A DNA stretch of 34,706 nt from Microvirga sesbaniae (GTDB taxonomy: Bacteria; Pseudomonadota; Alphaproteobacteria; Rhizobiales; Beijerinckiaceae): contig NZ_JAMXFJ010000042.1 of assembly GCF_025460805.1 (NCBI RefSeq), forward strand, positions 1-34,706, given 5' to 3'. The notes beneath the pieces were generated by a model. It was not told the origin of the DNA and did no database searches. It saw only the letters and a program-made list of their open reading frames with translations. The number at the start of each line of letters is the position of its first letter. The stretch's first letter is position 1. The position numbers and the translations under genes were made by a program. Below are positions 8,673-16,554 of this stretch, piece by piece.

Positions 8673-9314
8673 TCAGGACGGACGAGGGGCTTCGTTGATC
8701 GCAAGGGAGAGCCTGGCGATGTCTTGTCCGTCGATCGCCGGCGAGCGGTGCAGAACACCGGGATGGCCCGCCGTTGCGCCGCAACATCCGCGCATAATGG
8801 CAATCCATCCCCGCTCAAGCTGTCTGACTTGGCCGCTTGGGATTGGCGAGCTCGGCGGGAGTGCTATGAGAGCATGGGGTGGCACCCACTCGGTGCCGGA
8901 ACCGCGATAAGTGGTGACGAGCCGGTAGCGCACATTGTCGACATGGAAGTTGCGGCAGACATCATTCTCGGTGACCTTGAGGCGCAGGCACAGACGCTGA
9001 GCTCCTGTGAGCTGAGAGAACATCAGCCCGAGGAAGCTCAGGTCATTGCCGAGCCACTCCGCCAGCCAATCCGCGCCGATCCCGGCTTTTGCCAAGCGCA
9101 ACTGCACCTCGCGCTGTAAGGTCTGGAGATCACCCTCGAGCCGCAATCGCGGGAGACGATGCACCGGCAACGCGTCGAGTCCAGCGGCTACAACCGGATC
9201 GAGCGCTCGCGGCAGGATGCCGATCGGTCGGAACTGGAGGGTCTGCCGCGTCAGCCTCTCCTCGACGCACATTCTGTGATGGGATTCAGGACGGATATCG
9301 CGTTCAGGCTGCAT
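8673..9314 (-). CDS. DUF1826 protein, zinc-regulon associated
   Basis: A 213-residue protein with the DUF1826 hallmark around residues 125-150: DVCRNFHVDNVRYRLVTTYR followed by GSGTEWV (usual form DVCxxFHVDxVRxRLLCTYxGPGTEW). The start at 9314 (MQPERDIRPE) overlaps the last codons of the upstream cobW-like gene, which indicates translational coupling. The biochemical function is unknown. From family knowledge, DUF1826 genes often sit beside COG0523 GTPases in zinc-limitation loci of proteobacteria, as here. The invariant His-Val-Asp may bind a metal. The open end reads through SPAIDGQDIARLSLAINEAP, giving normal length, so this gene appears intact although its upstream neighbour is broken. 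Confidence 0.8.
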   Translation of the reverse strand: MQPERDIRPESHHRMCVEERLTRQTLQFRPIGILPRALDPVVAAGLDALPVHRLPRLRLEGDLQTLQREVQLRLAKAGIGADWLAEWLGNDLSFLGLMFSQLTGAQRLCLRLKVTENDVCRNFHVDNVRYRLVTTYRGSGTEWVPPHALIALPPSSPIPSGQVRQLERGWIAIMRGCCGATAGHPGVLHRSPAIDGQDIARLSLAINEAPRPS

Positions 9315-10504
9315 CAGCTTTCCCCCATAATGGGAAGGGATCACGCAGTTGCCGATAAGCATCGGGATCGAACTGCGTCGCTGTTGACGCTCCGATCAGG
9401 CTGTCATCAAGCACCGCACGAATGGCAGATTCATCCATGCCAGTCCCGATCAACACCAGCTCCTGGCGCCGGCCGCCCCAGAGGGCGTCTCCATTCGGGG
9501 TGATCAGGCCAGTGCTGTTTGGGAATCGCGCTCCACCAATGGCCCGTAGCCATCATGCGTACGGTAGCGCCTGCAGGCGAGAACTCGACGACCCATCTTG
9601 GCCGCGTAGCGAGCCAGAAAAGCCCCTTGGCCCGGATTAGCCCCGGCAATGTGGCGTTGATGAACGCGCGGAACCTCTCGGGATGAGCCAGACACCGTGT
9701 TCGGTAGACGAAATTTTGAATGCCGTAATCTTCCGTCTCCGGCAAATGCTCGGCATGGCCGTATAGCTCCTTGGACCAGGGCGGATGCTGCTGCCTCTTC
9801 CCCTCATCAAACAACTTGGTATTGAAGATATCGGAGAGACCCACTTGCCCGGAGGCGGTCTCAATGATGCGGTCACTTGGATTGAGGGCTACAACAACCT
9901 TGCGCACGAGATCGAGCGCTTCAGGTGTAACCTCTGTGACCTTGTTGAGGATGACGACCTCTGCAAACTTCATCTGCTCCAAGAACGGATGCACGAGGGT
10001 GTCTTCGTCGGCCTCGCCTGACGTTTCGCCGCGATCCCGCGGGAAGTCGTTGGACCTGCAGTCCTTTAGCAGATGGGCGGCGTCCCCGACGGGCGCTATG
10101 GTACCTAGACGGGCCACATCAGAGCGGTTGTTCACGTCCTCGTCACGGAAGGAGAATGTACTCGCCACCGGCATGGGCCTGGCGATCCCGGTTCCTTCGA
10201 TCAAGAGGTAGTCGAACCGGCCCTCGTCTCTTAGGCACCGCACCTCGACCAGGAGATCGCCGCGCAGCGTGCAGCAGACGCAGCCATTGGCTATCTCCAC
10301 CAGCTTCTCGTCCATGCGGGCGAGATTGGCGCCGCTCTCGCGAATCAGATCGGCATCAATGTTCACCTCGCGCATGTGACGGACGATTACCGCCACGTTG
10401 CGGCGCTTGCGGCTGTTAAGCACTTGATCGAGCCGGGTGGACTCGCCGATGCCGATGAACCCGGAAAGCACGGTGCCGAGCGCGCGGCAGGGAGCAGATA
10501 TCAT
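9304..10504 (-). pseudogene. COG0523 (CobW-like) GTPase with lost P-loop and C-terminal frameshift
   Basis: The frame from ATG 10504 (GGAG 7 bp upstream) is clearly a COG0523 metallochaperone. It keeps NGCVCCTLRGDL with the CxCC metal-binding motif, FDYLLIEGTGIARPMPVAST, and the C-terminal domain FWLATRPRWVVEF. Two lesions stand out. The Walker A motif, normally GFLGAGKTTLL, reads GFIGIGESTRL, so the essential Lys is Glu. The NKxD base-specificity motif reads NKVT. Near 9495 the frame changes: after HPEWRRP the homologous sequence continues in another frame (GGRRQELVLIGTGMDES) to a TGA at 9304-9306. It should be non-functional as a GTPase. It still heads the leftward gene group from the palindromic promoter region at 10546-10579. 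Confidence 0.85.
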
Positions 10505-10545
10505 GGCAGTCTCCAGCTTTGGGCGTTGCGGCTGCATCACGGATA

Positions 10546-10579
10546 GTATACTATACGTAATAGGTACTGTATAATATAC
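10546..10579. promoter_or_regulatory. Pair of palindromes, candidate Zur-type operator
   Basis: Two near-identical 11-bp palindromes lie between the divergent cobW-like gene and the znuA side: GTATACTATAC (10546-10556) and GTATAATATAC (10569-10579). Both are followed by GT and are 23 bp apart centre to centre, about two helical turns. The region is AT-rich in a GC-rich context. The TATAnTATA core resembles Zur/Fur-family sites of alphaproteobacteria. The position between two zinc-uptake-type transcription units supports a metal-responsive repressor, but binding is inferred. Confidence 0.55.
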
Positions 10580-10595
10580 GTCAAGGTGGTTTCGC

Positions 10596-10778
10596 ATGAA
10601 TTTCGCAAAAACGGACTGTGAGGCTGCTGCCCCGCCCAACCTCAACTGCACACAGGAGCGGGTTCATCGGCTTCTTACCGAGGCTCGGGTTAGGCGTCGC
10701 CTCGCGGACTGGAGCCGATCCCATGCCTTTCAGTTCCAGAACACCGCCGTCGACACCAATGGCCTTTGTGCCACCTGA
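10596..10778 (+). pseudogene. Internally deleted zur-like gene relic (Fur family)
   Basis: A 60-codon frame with a good ribosome site (AAGGTGG, 6 bp before ATG), placed 17 bp after the palindrome pair. The start, PPNLNCTQERVHRLLTEA, resembles the first helix of Zur/Fur proteins (LTxNQxLVLxxLxxA). The end, ADWSRSHAFQFQNTAVDTNG then LCAT, resembles the last strand (GFxxxxxTxExxGLCxxC). The roughly 80 middle residues with the HTH and metal sites are absent, and the stop falls where the final Cys codon is expected. The simplest reading is a zur gene that suffered a large in-frame deletion. The match is short, so an unrelated small ORF remains possible. Confidence 0.5.
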
Positions 10779-10818
10779 GGCCCTTCTTTTCGATCAGGAA
10801 CCTTTGAAAGGACATCTT

Positions 10819-11756
10819 ATGATCAGTCGTCGCTCTGCCCTTGCCGCTCTGGCATCGATCACCTTTGTCCTCTCCGGCATCCCGGCCCTAGCACAAGCAT
10901 CAAAGCTCAAGGCAATCGCCTCATTCTCGATCCTAGGGAATCTCGTGCACCAGGTAGGCGGCGATCGCGTCGAGGTGATGACACTCGTCGGTCCCAACGG
11001 GGACGCCCACGTCTTCCCCCGCCGACAGCGTACGCGACAAAGGTCGCCAATGCTAAGATCATCTTCGTCAACGGACTCGGGTTCGACGACTGGATCAACT
11101 GCCTCGTCAAATCCTCCGGCAGCACGGCATCGCTCGTGATCGCCAGCACTAACGTCAAGGCGATCAACGGAGAGGAGGAGCATGACCATAGCAAGAGCGA
11201 GCACAGTGATGCTGGCCACGACCATGGCAACCTTGACCCACACGCGTGGCAGGACGTGGCAAATGCCAAGATCTATGTCGCGAACATCCGCGACGGGCTG
11301 ATCAGGGCCGATCCTGCTGGCAAGGGAGCCTACGAGAACAATGCCAAGAGCTACCTCACCAAACTCGATATGCTCGAGGCCGAGGTAAAGGCCCGCGTTG
11401 CCAAGATCCCGCCCGAGCGACGCAAGATTCTCACCTCCCACAACGCCTTTGGGTATTTCGAGCACGCCTACGGCATCGACTTCGTTGCTCCCCAGGGGGT
11501 CTCGACGGAAGGGGAGGCCTCGGCGGCGGATGTGGCTAAGATCGTCAAGCAGATAAAGACCGAACACATTACGGCGGCGTTCGTCGAGAACATCTCTGAT
11601 CCGCGGCTGATCGAGCAGATCTCCAGGGAATCGGGTGCGAGGATTGGCGGCCCCCTCTTCTCCGATGTCCTCTCCGACCAAAGTGGCCCGGCCAGCACGT
11701 ACATCGATATGATCCGCAACAATGTGAACGCCTTCCAGGGAGCTCTATCGAGCTGA
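10819..11756 (+). pseudogene. znuA: Zinc ABC transporter substrate-binding protein, frameshifted
   Basis: The start at 10819 has AAAGGA upstream and encodes a signal peptide (MISRRSALAALASITFVLSG to ALAQA). The mature ZnuA fold follows: KAIASFSILGNLVHQVGGDR, then VGPNGDAHVF with the first zinc His. At about 11015-11025 the reading frame shifts. The homologous sequence continues in another frame (ATKVANAKIIFVNGLGFDDW) through the His-rich loop HDHSKSEHSDAGHDHG, LDPHAWQDVANAKIYV, TSHNAFGYFEHAYG and FVENISDPRL to the stop at 11756. All parts of a normal-length ZnuA are present, so a single small indel inactivates it unless it is a sequencing error. No znuB or znuC is found beside it; the next gene is a cobW homologue. 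Confidence 0.88.
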
Positions 11757-11907
11757 TCCACGGGCATTCTCCCTCCAAAGACGAGAGGTACTCGCATGGC
11801 AAGGAGTTGGGGCGAACCTTCGACCATCTCCACGCGGGCACCATCATCTCACCTCGGGGCGCGCCTGCGCTCCCCTGCAGGAAGAACTCGAGATTCGGAG
11901 CCGCTCC

Positions 11908-12873
11908 ATGACCGACAAGATTCCCGTCACCGTCCTCACAGGCTATCTCGGCGCCGGCAAGACCACCCTTCTCAACCGCATCCTGACCGAGCAGCACGGC
12001 AAGAAATATGCCGTCATCGTCAACGAGTTCGGCGAGATCGGCATCGACAACGAACTCGTCGTCGGCGCCGACGAGGAAGTGTTCGAGATGAACAACGGGT
12101 GCATCTGCTGCACCGTGCGCGGCGACCTGATCCGCATCCTCGACGGGCTGATGAAGCGCAAGGGCAAGTTCGACGCCATCATCGTCGAGACCACCGGCCT
12201 CGCCGATCCCGCCCCCGTGGCCCAGACCTTCTTTATGGATCAGGACGTGTCCGACGCCGCCCGCCTCGACGCGGTGGTGACGGTCGCCGACGCCAAGTGG
12301 CTCTCCGACCGGCTGAAGGACGCGCCGGAGGCGAAGAACCAGATCGCCTTCGCGGACGTGATCATCCTCAACAAGATCGATCTCGTGAACGAGGCAGGGC
12401 TGAACGAGGTCGAGGCGCGCATCCGCGCCATCAATCCCTACGCCAAGGTCCACCGCACCCAGAACTGCGCCATCCCGATCTCGGAAGTGCTCGACCGGAA
12501 GGCCTTCGACCTCGACCGGATCATCGAGATCGAGCCCGACTTCCTGGAGGAAGGGCATCACCATCATCACGATGAGGAGATGCAGTCCGTCTCCCTGAGG
12601 ACGGACAGGGATCTCGACGCGGGTCGCTTTCTATCTTGGTACTCCGACCTGATCCAGGCTGAAGGCCTCAATATTCTGCGTTCGAAGGGCATTCTATCGT
12701 TCAAGGATGATGATCAGCGGTTTGTCCTACAGGGCGTCCACATGATCCTCGATGGAGCGCCTCAACGACCTTGGGAGCCGGGGGAGCGACGCGAGTCCCG
12801 CCTGGTCCTGATTGGCCGGTACTTGGATGTCCCCAGCCTGCAAGCCCAATTCCAGGCCTGTGTGGCTGGGTGA
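11908..12873 (+). CDS. Intact COG0523 (CobW/P47K) GTPase, probable zinc metallochaperone
   Basis: A 321-residue G3E GTPase with all motifs present: Walker A GYLGAGKTT (12-20), the metal-binding CICC (65-68), VETTGLADPAP as the Walker B/switch region, NKID (155-158), and a His-rich loop GHHHHHDEE (about 216-224). The CobW C-terminal domain follows, ending RLVLIGRYLDVPSLQAQF. COG0523 proteins use GTP hydrolysis to deliver metal to client enzymes; members in zinc loci deliver zinc. GGAG lies 7 bp before the ATG. It follows the broken znuA by about 150 bp on the same strand and may share its promoter. It is the only member of this zinc group on its side that is intact, so it could cover for the degenerate paralogue at 9304-10504. 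Confidence 0.93.
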   Translation: MTDKIPVTVLTGYLGAGKTTLLNRILTEQHGKKYAVIVNEFGEIGIDNELVVGADEEVFEMNNGCICCTVRGDLIRILDGLMKRKGKFDAIIVETTGLADPAPVAQTFFMDQDVSDAARLDAVVTVADAKWLSDRLKDAPEAKNQIAFADVIILNKIDLVNEAGLNEVEARIRAINPYAKVHRTQNCAIPISEVLDRKAFDLDRIIEIEPDFLEEGHHHHHDEEMQSVSLRTDRDLDAGRFLSWYSDLIQAEGLNILRSKGILSFKDDDQRFVLQGVHMILDGAPQRPWEPGERRESRLVLIGRYLDVPSLQAQFQACVAG

Positions 12874-13024
12874 GCCCCGAACTCCGTGGCCTTCACGTAC
12901 CCATAGCAATGTCTTGACGGTCGATCTGAGCCAGGAACTCTCGGATCTTTGCGTACGGTCCTGAAACCCGGGCCTGACGCAAGTGAACGGCGCAGAGTGT
13001 CACGGTGGCTGATTGGCTTGGCTT

Positions 13025-13340
13025 CTACGCGGCCGTCGGCATGGCGTGAAGCTGAGCATGGTATGCGGCTTCGGCCTCGGCGGGCGGAATGTTGCCACCG
13101 GGCTCAGGCAGGCGCCGGTTGTTGACCCAGCCGGCCCATTTGGGAGTGGCGAACTCCACGGCTGCGAAGGCGCGCCACGGACCACGTCGATGGATTCCCT
13201 AGGTTTTGAAGAGTCCAAGGGCAGGTTCCGCCAAGGCATTGGCGTCGCAGTCACCAACCCTGCCGGCCGACGGCTCGATGCCCTCCTAGGCGAGCCGCTC
13301 GTTGTAGTGGATCGAGACGTACTGGACGCCTTTGTCACCC
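13025..13340 (-). pseudogene. IS3-family OrfB (integrase) C-terminal remnant
   Basis: The minus-strand frame reads KGVQYVSIHYNERLA, then GIEPSAGRVGDCDANALAEP, LGLFKT, and RGPWRAFAAVEFATPKWAGW to NIPPAEAEAAYHAQL. This is the end of the rve integrase core of IS3-family OrfB, including the catalytic-Glu block (ALAExxxGLFKTE). Two in-frame TAG codons and the loss of the first 60% of the protein make it dead. It abuts an IS110 remnant directly on the right. Confidence 0.8.
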
Positions 13341-13349
13341 GTCTGTTTG

Positions 13350-13850
13350 TCAAGCGGCGATGCGTGCCTGGTCGATCTCGTTTTGCCACTGGCAAATTAA
13401 GGTGAACACTTCGCGAGCGATGTAGCGTTTGAGACACCGGATCGCCTCAAGCTTAGAATGGCGCCCAGCCATACGCTTGGCCATGTAGGCCTTGGTTCGC
13501 GGGTCGGTCCGGTCTGCGCGATGGCAATGATGTGCAGGGCGCTGTTGGCAGCTCGGATGCCTTCTCGATTGAGGCGGTGGCGGGTCGTCTTGCCGGACGA
13601 GGCTGGGACCGGGCTGACATTGCAAAGCGCGGCAAAGCCGGCGTCGAAGTGTAAGTGTTTCGGATTGTCCCCAGCCGTAAGAAGCAGTTGTGCAGCACCT
13701 GCCTGAGCAAGCGAGTTCCGGGCCATGAGGCTGGCCGCGAGTTCATCGACGATGGCACTGATCATGGCGTCCAAGGCACCAATCTCAGGCTCCGCCGCAA
13801 ATCCGGAGCAGGGGCAAGCAAGGAGCAGGTCTCCACCATATGCTCATGCG
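13350..13850 (-). pseudogene. IS110-family transposase C-terminal remnant
   Basis: The frame starting at 13774 reads AAQLLLTAGDNPKHLHFDAG, then FAALCNVSPVPASSGKTTRH and RLNREGIRAANSALHIIAI. This is the Tnp (transposase_20) domain with its catalytic-Ser segment SPVPASSGKTxRHRLNRGGxRxANSAL. The sequence then shifts frame to DPRTKAYMAKRMAGRHSKLE and AIRCLKRYIAREVF, ending at 13350. The N-terminal RuvC half is absent. This is a different IS110 subgroup from the copy at 5535-6644. Confidence 0.85.
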
Positions 13851-13862
13851 GCGAGAATATCA

Positions 13863-14462
13863 CGCTATTCGGAGAGTAATGGATCCCGATTTGGAGCATA
13901 CTTCACCTTTCAATTGCGATTCATGTGGACTATTTCGATCCCACCCAAGATCACGCGGGACACTGTCCGCGGACTTGAAGCCGAGCATCGGATGCATGCG
14001 GTGTTTGACGGAGCGGTGATCCAGCTCGGTGCGGTTGTTGATGTATTGACCCTGCTGGATCCGGATCGGCTTCACCTCGCACCGAGATCAATCCTGCAGC
14101 CGGCCCTCGGCATCACCCGACGGGATTGCTTCGCGATGGGTCTGGCTGCCGACGATGACAATCCTCCCGGGCCGGCCATGCTGCTTGAGAACCTTGCGTA
14201 GCAATCACTTGGCGGCGGTCAGATTACGCCGCTCGCTGAACCAGAACTCCACGGTGTCGCCGTTGCTTTCGATGGCTCGGTAGAGGTATTTCCATTGACC
14301 TCGAACTTTGGTGTAAGTCTCGTCCATATGCCGCTTCCGGCTGACAACTCGCTTGCGAAGATTGAACTGCTCCAGCAACTGCGGTGCGAAATGCACGCTT
14401 TAGCGATAGATGGTGGCATCGTCGATAGAGAGGCCGCCCTCGGCCACCGTGTCTTCAAGATT
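13863..14462 (-). pseudogene. IS6-family transposase remnant
   Basis: The minus strand carries LLEQFNLRKRVVSRKRHMDE, then TYTKVRGQWKYLYRAIESNG and DTVEFWFSERRNLTAAK. A separate stretch YINNRTELDHRSVKHRMHPM then LGFKSADS follows. These are the DDE core and C-terminus of IS6/IS240-type transposases. Several stop codons and frame changes separate the blocks, and the N-terminal HTH is missing. A related but distinct copy lies at 21378-21655. Confidence 0.8.
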
Positions 14463-14542
14463 TCTTAGGCTCAGACTAGAGGCCAGGTACCACCGGACGC
14501 AGAGAAGGATCCCTGAGCAATCGGAATGGCGGCCTCTGAGTA

Positions 14543-15295
14543 TCATGCTCCTCCGGAGCTGACCGGAGATGTAGACTGAACGGAGTTACCTACAGGTTTG
14601 CAACGCCGCCATCCCGCTGACCGCAACCGGCAGGCACCACATTCGCCGCAGCCGAAGCCCCACTCATGCCGGGTACGATGGTCGCCGTTGTAGCAGGTTT
14701 GGGTTTCCCGCACGATCAGCTCGACGAGCGCATCGCCCCCCAGCGCTTGTGCAAGACCCCAGGTTTCGGCTTTGTCGATCCACATCAAGGGGGTCTCGAG
14801 CACCAGCCGCGAATTCATGCCGAAGTTCAGCGCAGTCTGAAGCGCTTTGATGGTTTCATCGCGGCAGTCAGGATACCCGCTGAAGTCCGTCTCGCAGACG
14901 CCCGTCACCACCCGTTCGAGGTCGCGTTGGAAGGCGACGATCGCCGCAAAGGTGAGGAACACCAGGTTGCGCCCGGGCACGAAAGTCGCGGGAAGCCCGT
15001 CTGGACGGCTGCCAACCACCGGCAGGTCCGCGGTCAGCGCGCTTATGCTGACCTCACCCAGCACATCGAGCGGGATGACCCGATCCGGTCCAAGGCGGCT
15101 AGCCCAGAGCGGTGACAGGCGGGCAAGCGCCTGCCGGATAGGCTCCCGGCAGTCCATCTCAACTGCATGCCGCTGACCGTACGAAAACCCGATCGTCTCC
15201 ACCCGCTCGTAGCGCGACAGCGCCCAGGCCAGACAGGTGGTTGAATCCTGCCCACCCGAGAAGACCACGAGGGCGGAGGATTTAGCGGTGATCAT
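14543..15295 (-). CDS. queC: 7-cyano-7-deazaguanine (preQ0) synthase
   Basis: A 250-residue ATP-dependent enzyme that converts 7-carboxy-7-deazaguanine and ammonia to preQ0, the last step before the queuosine and archaeosine branch or DNA-modification uses. The PP-loop FSGGQDSTTCL (14-24) is at the N-terminus. TFVPGRNLVFLT, the substrate region GVCETDFSGYPDCRDETIKA and ETPLMWIDKAETWGLA follow. A C-terminal zinc site uses Cys residues of TCYNG and CGECGACRLR. This is the E. coli-like QueC type. Its ATG lies inside the end of queD (14-base overlap), so the two are translationally coupled. The 20 or so residues after GWRRC are an unusual tail. It is the last gene of the queC-remnant/queE/queD/queC group. 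Confidence 0.95.
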   Translation of the reverse strand: MITAKSSALVVFSGGQDSTTCLAWALSRYERVETIGFSYGQRHAVEMDCREPIRQALARLSPLWASRLGPDRVIPLDVLGEVSISALTADLPVVGSRPDGLPATFVPGRNLVFLTFAAIVAFQRDLERVVTGVCETDFSGYPDCRDETIKALQTALNFGMNSRLVLETPLMWIDKAETWGLAQALGGDALVELIVRETQTCYNGDHRTRHEWGFGCGECGACRLRSAGWRRCKPVGNSVQSTSPVSSGGA

Positions 15296-15659
15296 GGTCA
15301 GCCGGCGCGTAGTAGGTACAGGTTTCGCCGCAGCTGTCGCGGTAGATCGTCACGCGTGCAATTGGCCCGATGTGTTTGACGCGATCGAAGATAAACCGGG
15401 TGATGTTCTCCAGTGTCGGTTGCTCCAGCCCCTCGATCCGGTTGAGGAACTTGTGATCGAGGGTGCGGCGCATCTCCGCGAGCTTACCCTCGAGCAAGCC
15501 CAGGTCGATCAGCATGCCCGTTTCGGGATCGGGCACTCCGCGCACGGCAACCTCGGTCCGGAAGGAGTGCCCATGGATCTCCTCACTGGCTGGCCCGAGC
15601 GTCGTACCCGTGAGCGTATGGGCGGCTTCGAAGTGAAACGACTTCGTGAGTTCCCACAT
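15282..15659 (-). CDS. queD: QueD/PTPS-family protein lacking the catalytic Cys (ExxHGH type)
   Basis: A 125-residue tunnel-fold enzyme of the COG0720 family. The start at 15659 (MWELTKSFHFEAAHTLTGT) overlaps the queE stop as TGATG. The zinc ligands are present: His in FEAAH and both in HGHSF. LDHKFLN and a C-terminal Glu (CGET) also match QueD. Canonical QueD has Cys four residues before HGH (CxxxHGH) and converts dihydroneopterin triphosphate to 6-carboxytetrahydropterin. Here the stretch reads ASEEIHGH, so the Cys is replaced by Ser and a Glu sits three residues before HGH, as in PTPS-III (ExxHGH) enzymes that make 6-hydroxymethyl-dihydropterin. The operon position says QueD, while the active site leaves the reaction open. 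It could be a second-type QueD adapted to zinc limitation. Confidence 0.88.
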   Translation of the reverse strand: MWELTKSFHFEAAHTLTGTTLGPASEEIHGHSFRTEVAVRGVPDPETGMLIDLGLLEGKLAEMRRTLDHKFLNRIEGLEQPTLENITRFIFDRVKHIGPIARVTIYRDSCGETCTYYAPADHDHR

Positions 15660-16291
15660 CAGCGAATTCCTAAGTACTTGTGTGTTTGGAGGCTCAGGCG
15701 CCATTGCGGGTGAGCCAGGCAATACTCGACGGCTCGCGCCGTGTTCGCGACCTGATCCGGTCCATCCATCGGCTGGAGCGAGAACCTCTCGAAGAACAAG
15801 GAGGCAAACCGCTCGGGCCGGGCATCCTCTTGCGGGAAGACCAGCTTCAGCTCATGGCCGGCTTGGATCTTGAGATCGGTGCTGCCTTTCGGGCTGACGC
15901 AGATCCAGTCGAGCCCCGGCGGCGGCGCAATGGTGCCGTTTGTTTCGATTGCGATTGTGAAGGAGCGGCGGTGCAGTTCATCGATGAGAGCGGAATCGAC
16001 CTGGAGCAGCGGCTCTCCGCCCGTCAGCACCACAAGCCGGTGATCGGTCCCGGGGCCCCAATGCTCCTCAATGCAGTGGCACAGGTCGGCGGCGGTGGCA
16101 TATCGCCCACCGAAGGTTCCGTCGGTGCCCACGAAGTCCGTGTCGCAGAACCGGCAAGCAGCCGCTGCGCGATCGCTCTCCCGTCCTGACCAGAGATTGC
16201 ACCCGGCAAAGCGGCAGAAGACGGCCGCCCGGCCGGATTGAACGCCTTCACCCTGAAGAGTCAGGAAGATTTCTTTGACGGCGTAGCTCAT
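15659..16291 (-). CDS. queE: 7-carboxy-7-deazaguanine synthase, radical SAM
   Basis: A 210-residue radical SAM enzyme that contracts 6-carboxytetrahydropterin to 7-carboxy-7-deazaguanine. The N-terminus YAVKEIFLTLQGEGVQSGRA is diagnostic. The cluster motif is the QueE variant CX14CX2C, at Cys31, Cys46 and Cys49 (GCNLWSGRESD to CRFCDTDF). LTGGEPLLQ is the SAM GGE motif, AIETNGT follows, and the end is SLQTHKYLGIR. Length is normal for the alphaproteobacterial and Burkholderia type. Its ATG overlaps the stop of the truncated queC upstream (ATGA), and its own stop overlaps queD (TGATG), so all four frames appear translationally coupled in one leftward operon. Confidence 0.95.
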   Translation of the reverse strand: MSYAVKEIFLTLQGEGVQSGRAAVFCRFAGCNLWSGRESDRAAAACRFCDTDFVGTDGTFGGRYATAADLCHCIEEHWGPGTDHRLVVLTGGEPLLQVDSALIDELHRRSFTIAIETNGTIAPPPGLDWICVSPKGSTDLKIQAGHELKLVFPQEDARPERFASLFFERFSLQPMDGPDQVANTARAVEYCLAHPQWRLSLQTHKYLGIR

Positions 16292-16554
16292 TCAGGCCTC
16301 GTTTGAGAGCTTGCGCCCACCACTCGGCTGCTGGTTTCCGCCGATCCGGCCGGAAGAGGTTCCGTGGCAGAGAGCTCGATGATGTTGTGAAACATGCTCA
16401 AACGCAGAGCGCAGCCCCGTGCCGAACGCAGCTCCTTTTTGTGGCGCTGAACATGATCAAAGGGCATAGGGCGCGCGAGAGTTCGGTTAGCGGCAAGCCT
16501 TTGTGCTCGCGTAACGGAATTCAGTCCGCCGGAACAGATGACGAAGGTCTTCAC
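16288..16554 (-). pseudogene. Truncated second queC (88 residues), first gene of the que operon
   Basis: A GTG at 16554 with AAGGAG 6 bp upstream starts VKTFVICSGGLNSVTRAQRL. It continues with FDHVQRHKKELRSARGCALR and MFHNIIELSA. This is the N-terminal third of an ExsB/QueC of the alphaproteobacterial type (KTIVICSGGLDSVTLAHRLA; FDYGQRHRKELxxAxxCAxRL). The PP-loop Asp has become Asn (SGGLNS), YGQRH has become HVQRH, and about 140 residues including the zinc site are missing. After IELSATEP the sequence loses similarity and stops, overlapping the queE ATG. It differs in type from the intact queC at 14543-15295. It may persist because it starts translation of queE. Confidence 0.75.

Noticed and set aside
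10505..10651. Upstream extension of the degenerate cobW-like frame to 10651
   Set aside because: The extension would run through the palindromic operator and lacks a ribosome site; the start at 10504 has one and gives the family N-terminus.
11569..12570. 333-residue open frame antisense to the intact COG0523 gene
   Set aside because: Mirror of conserved codons on the other strand, which carries all GTPase motifs.
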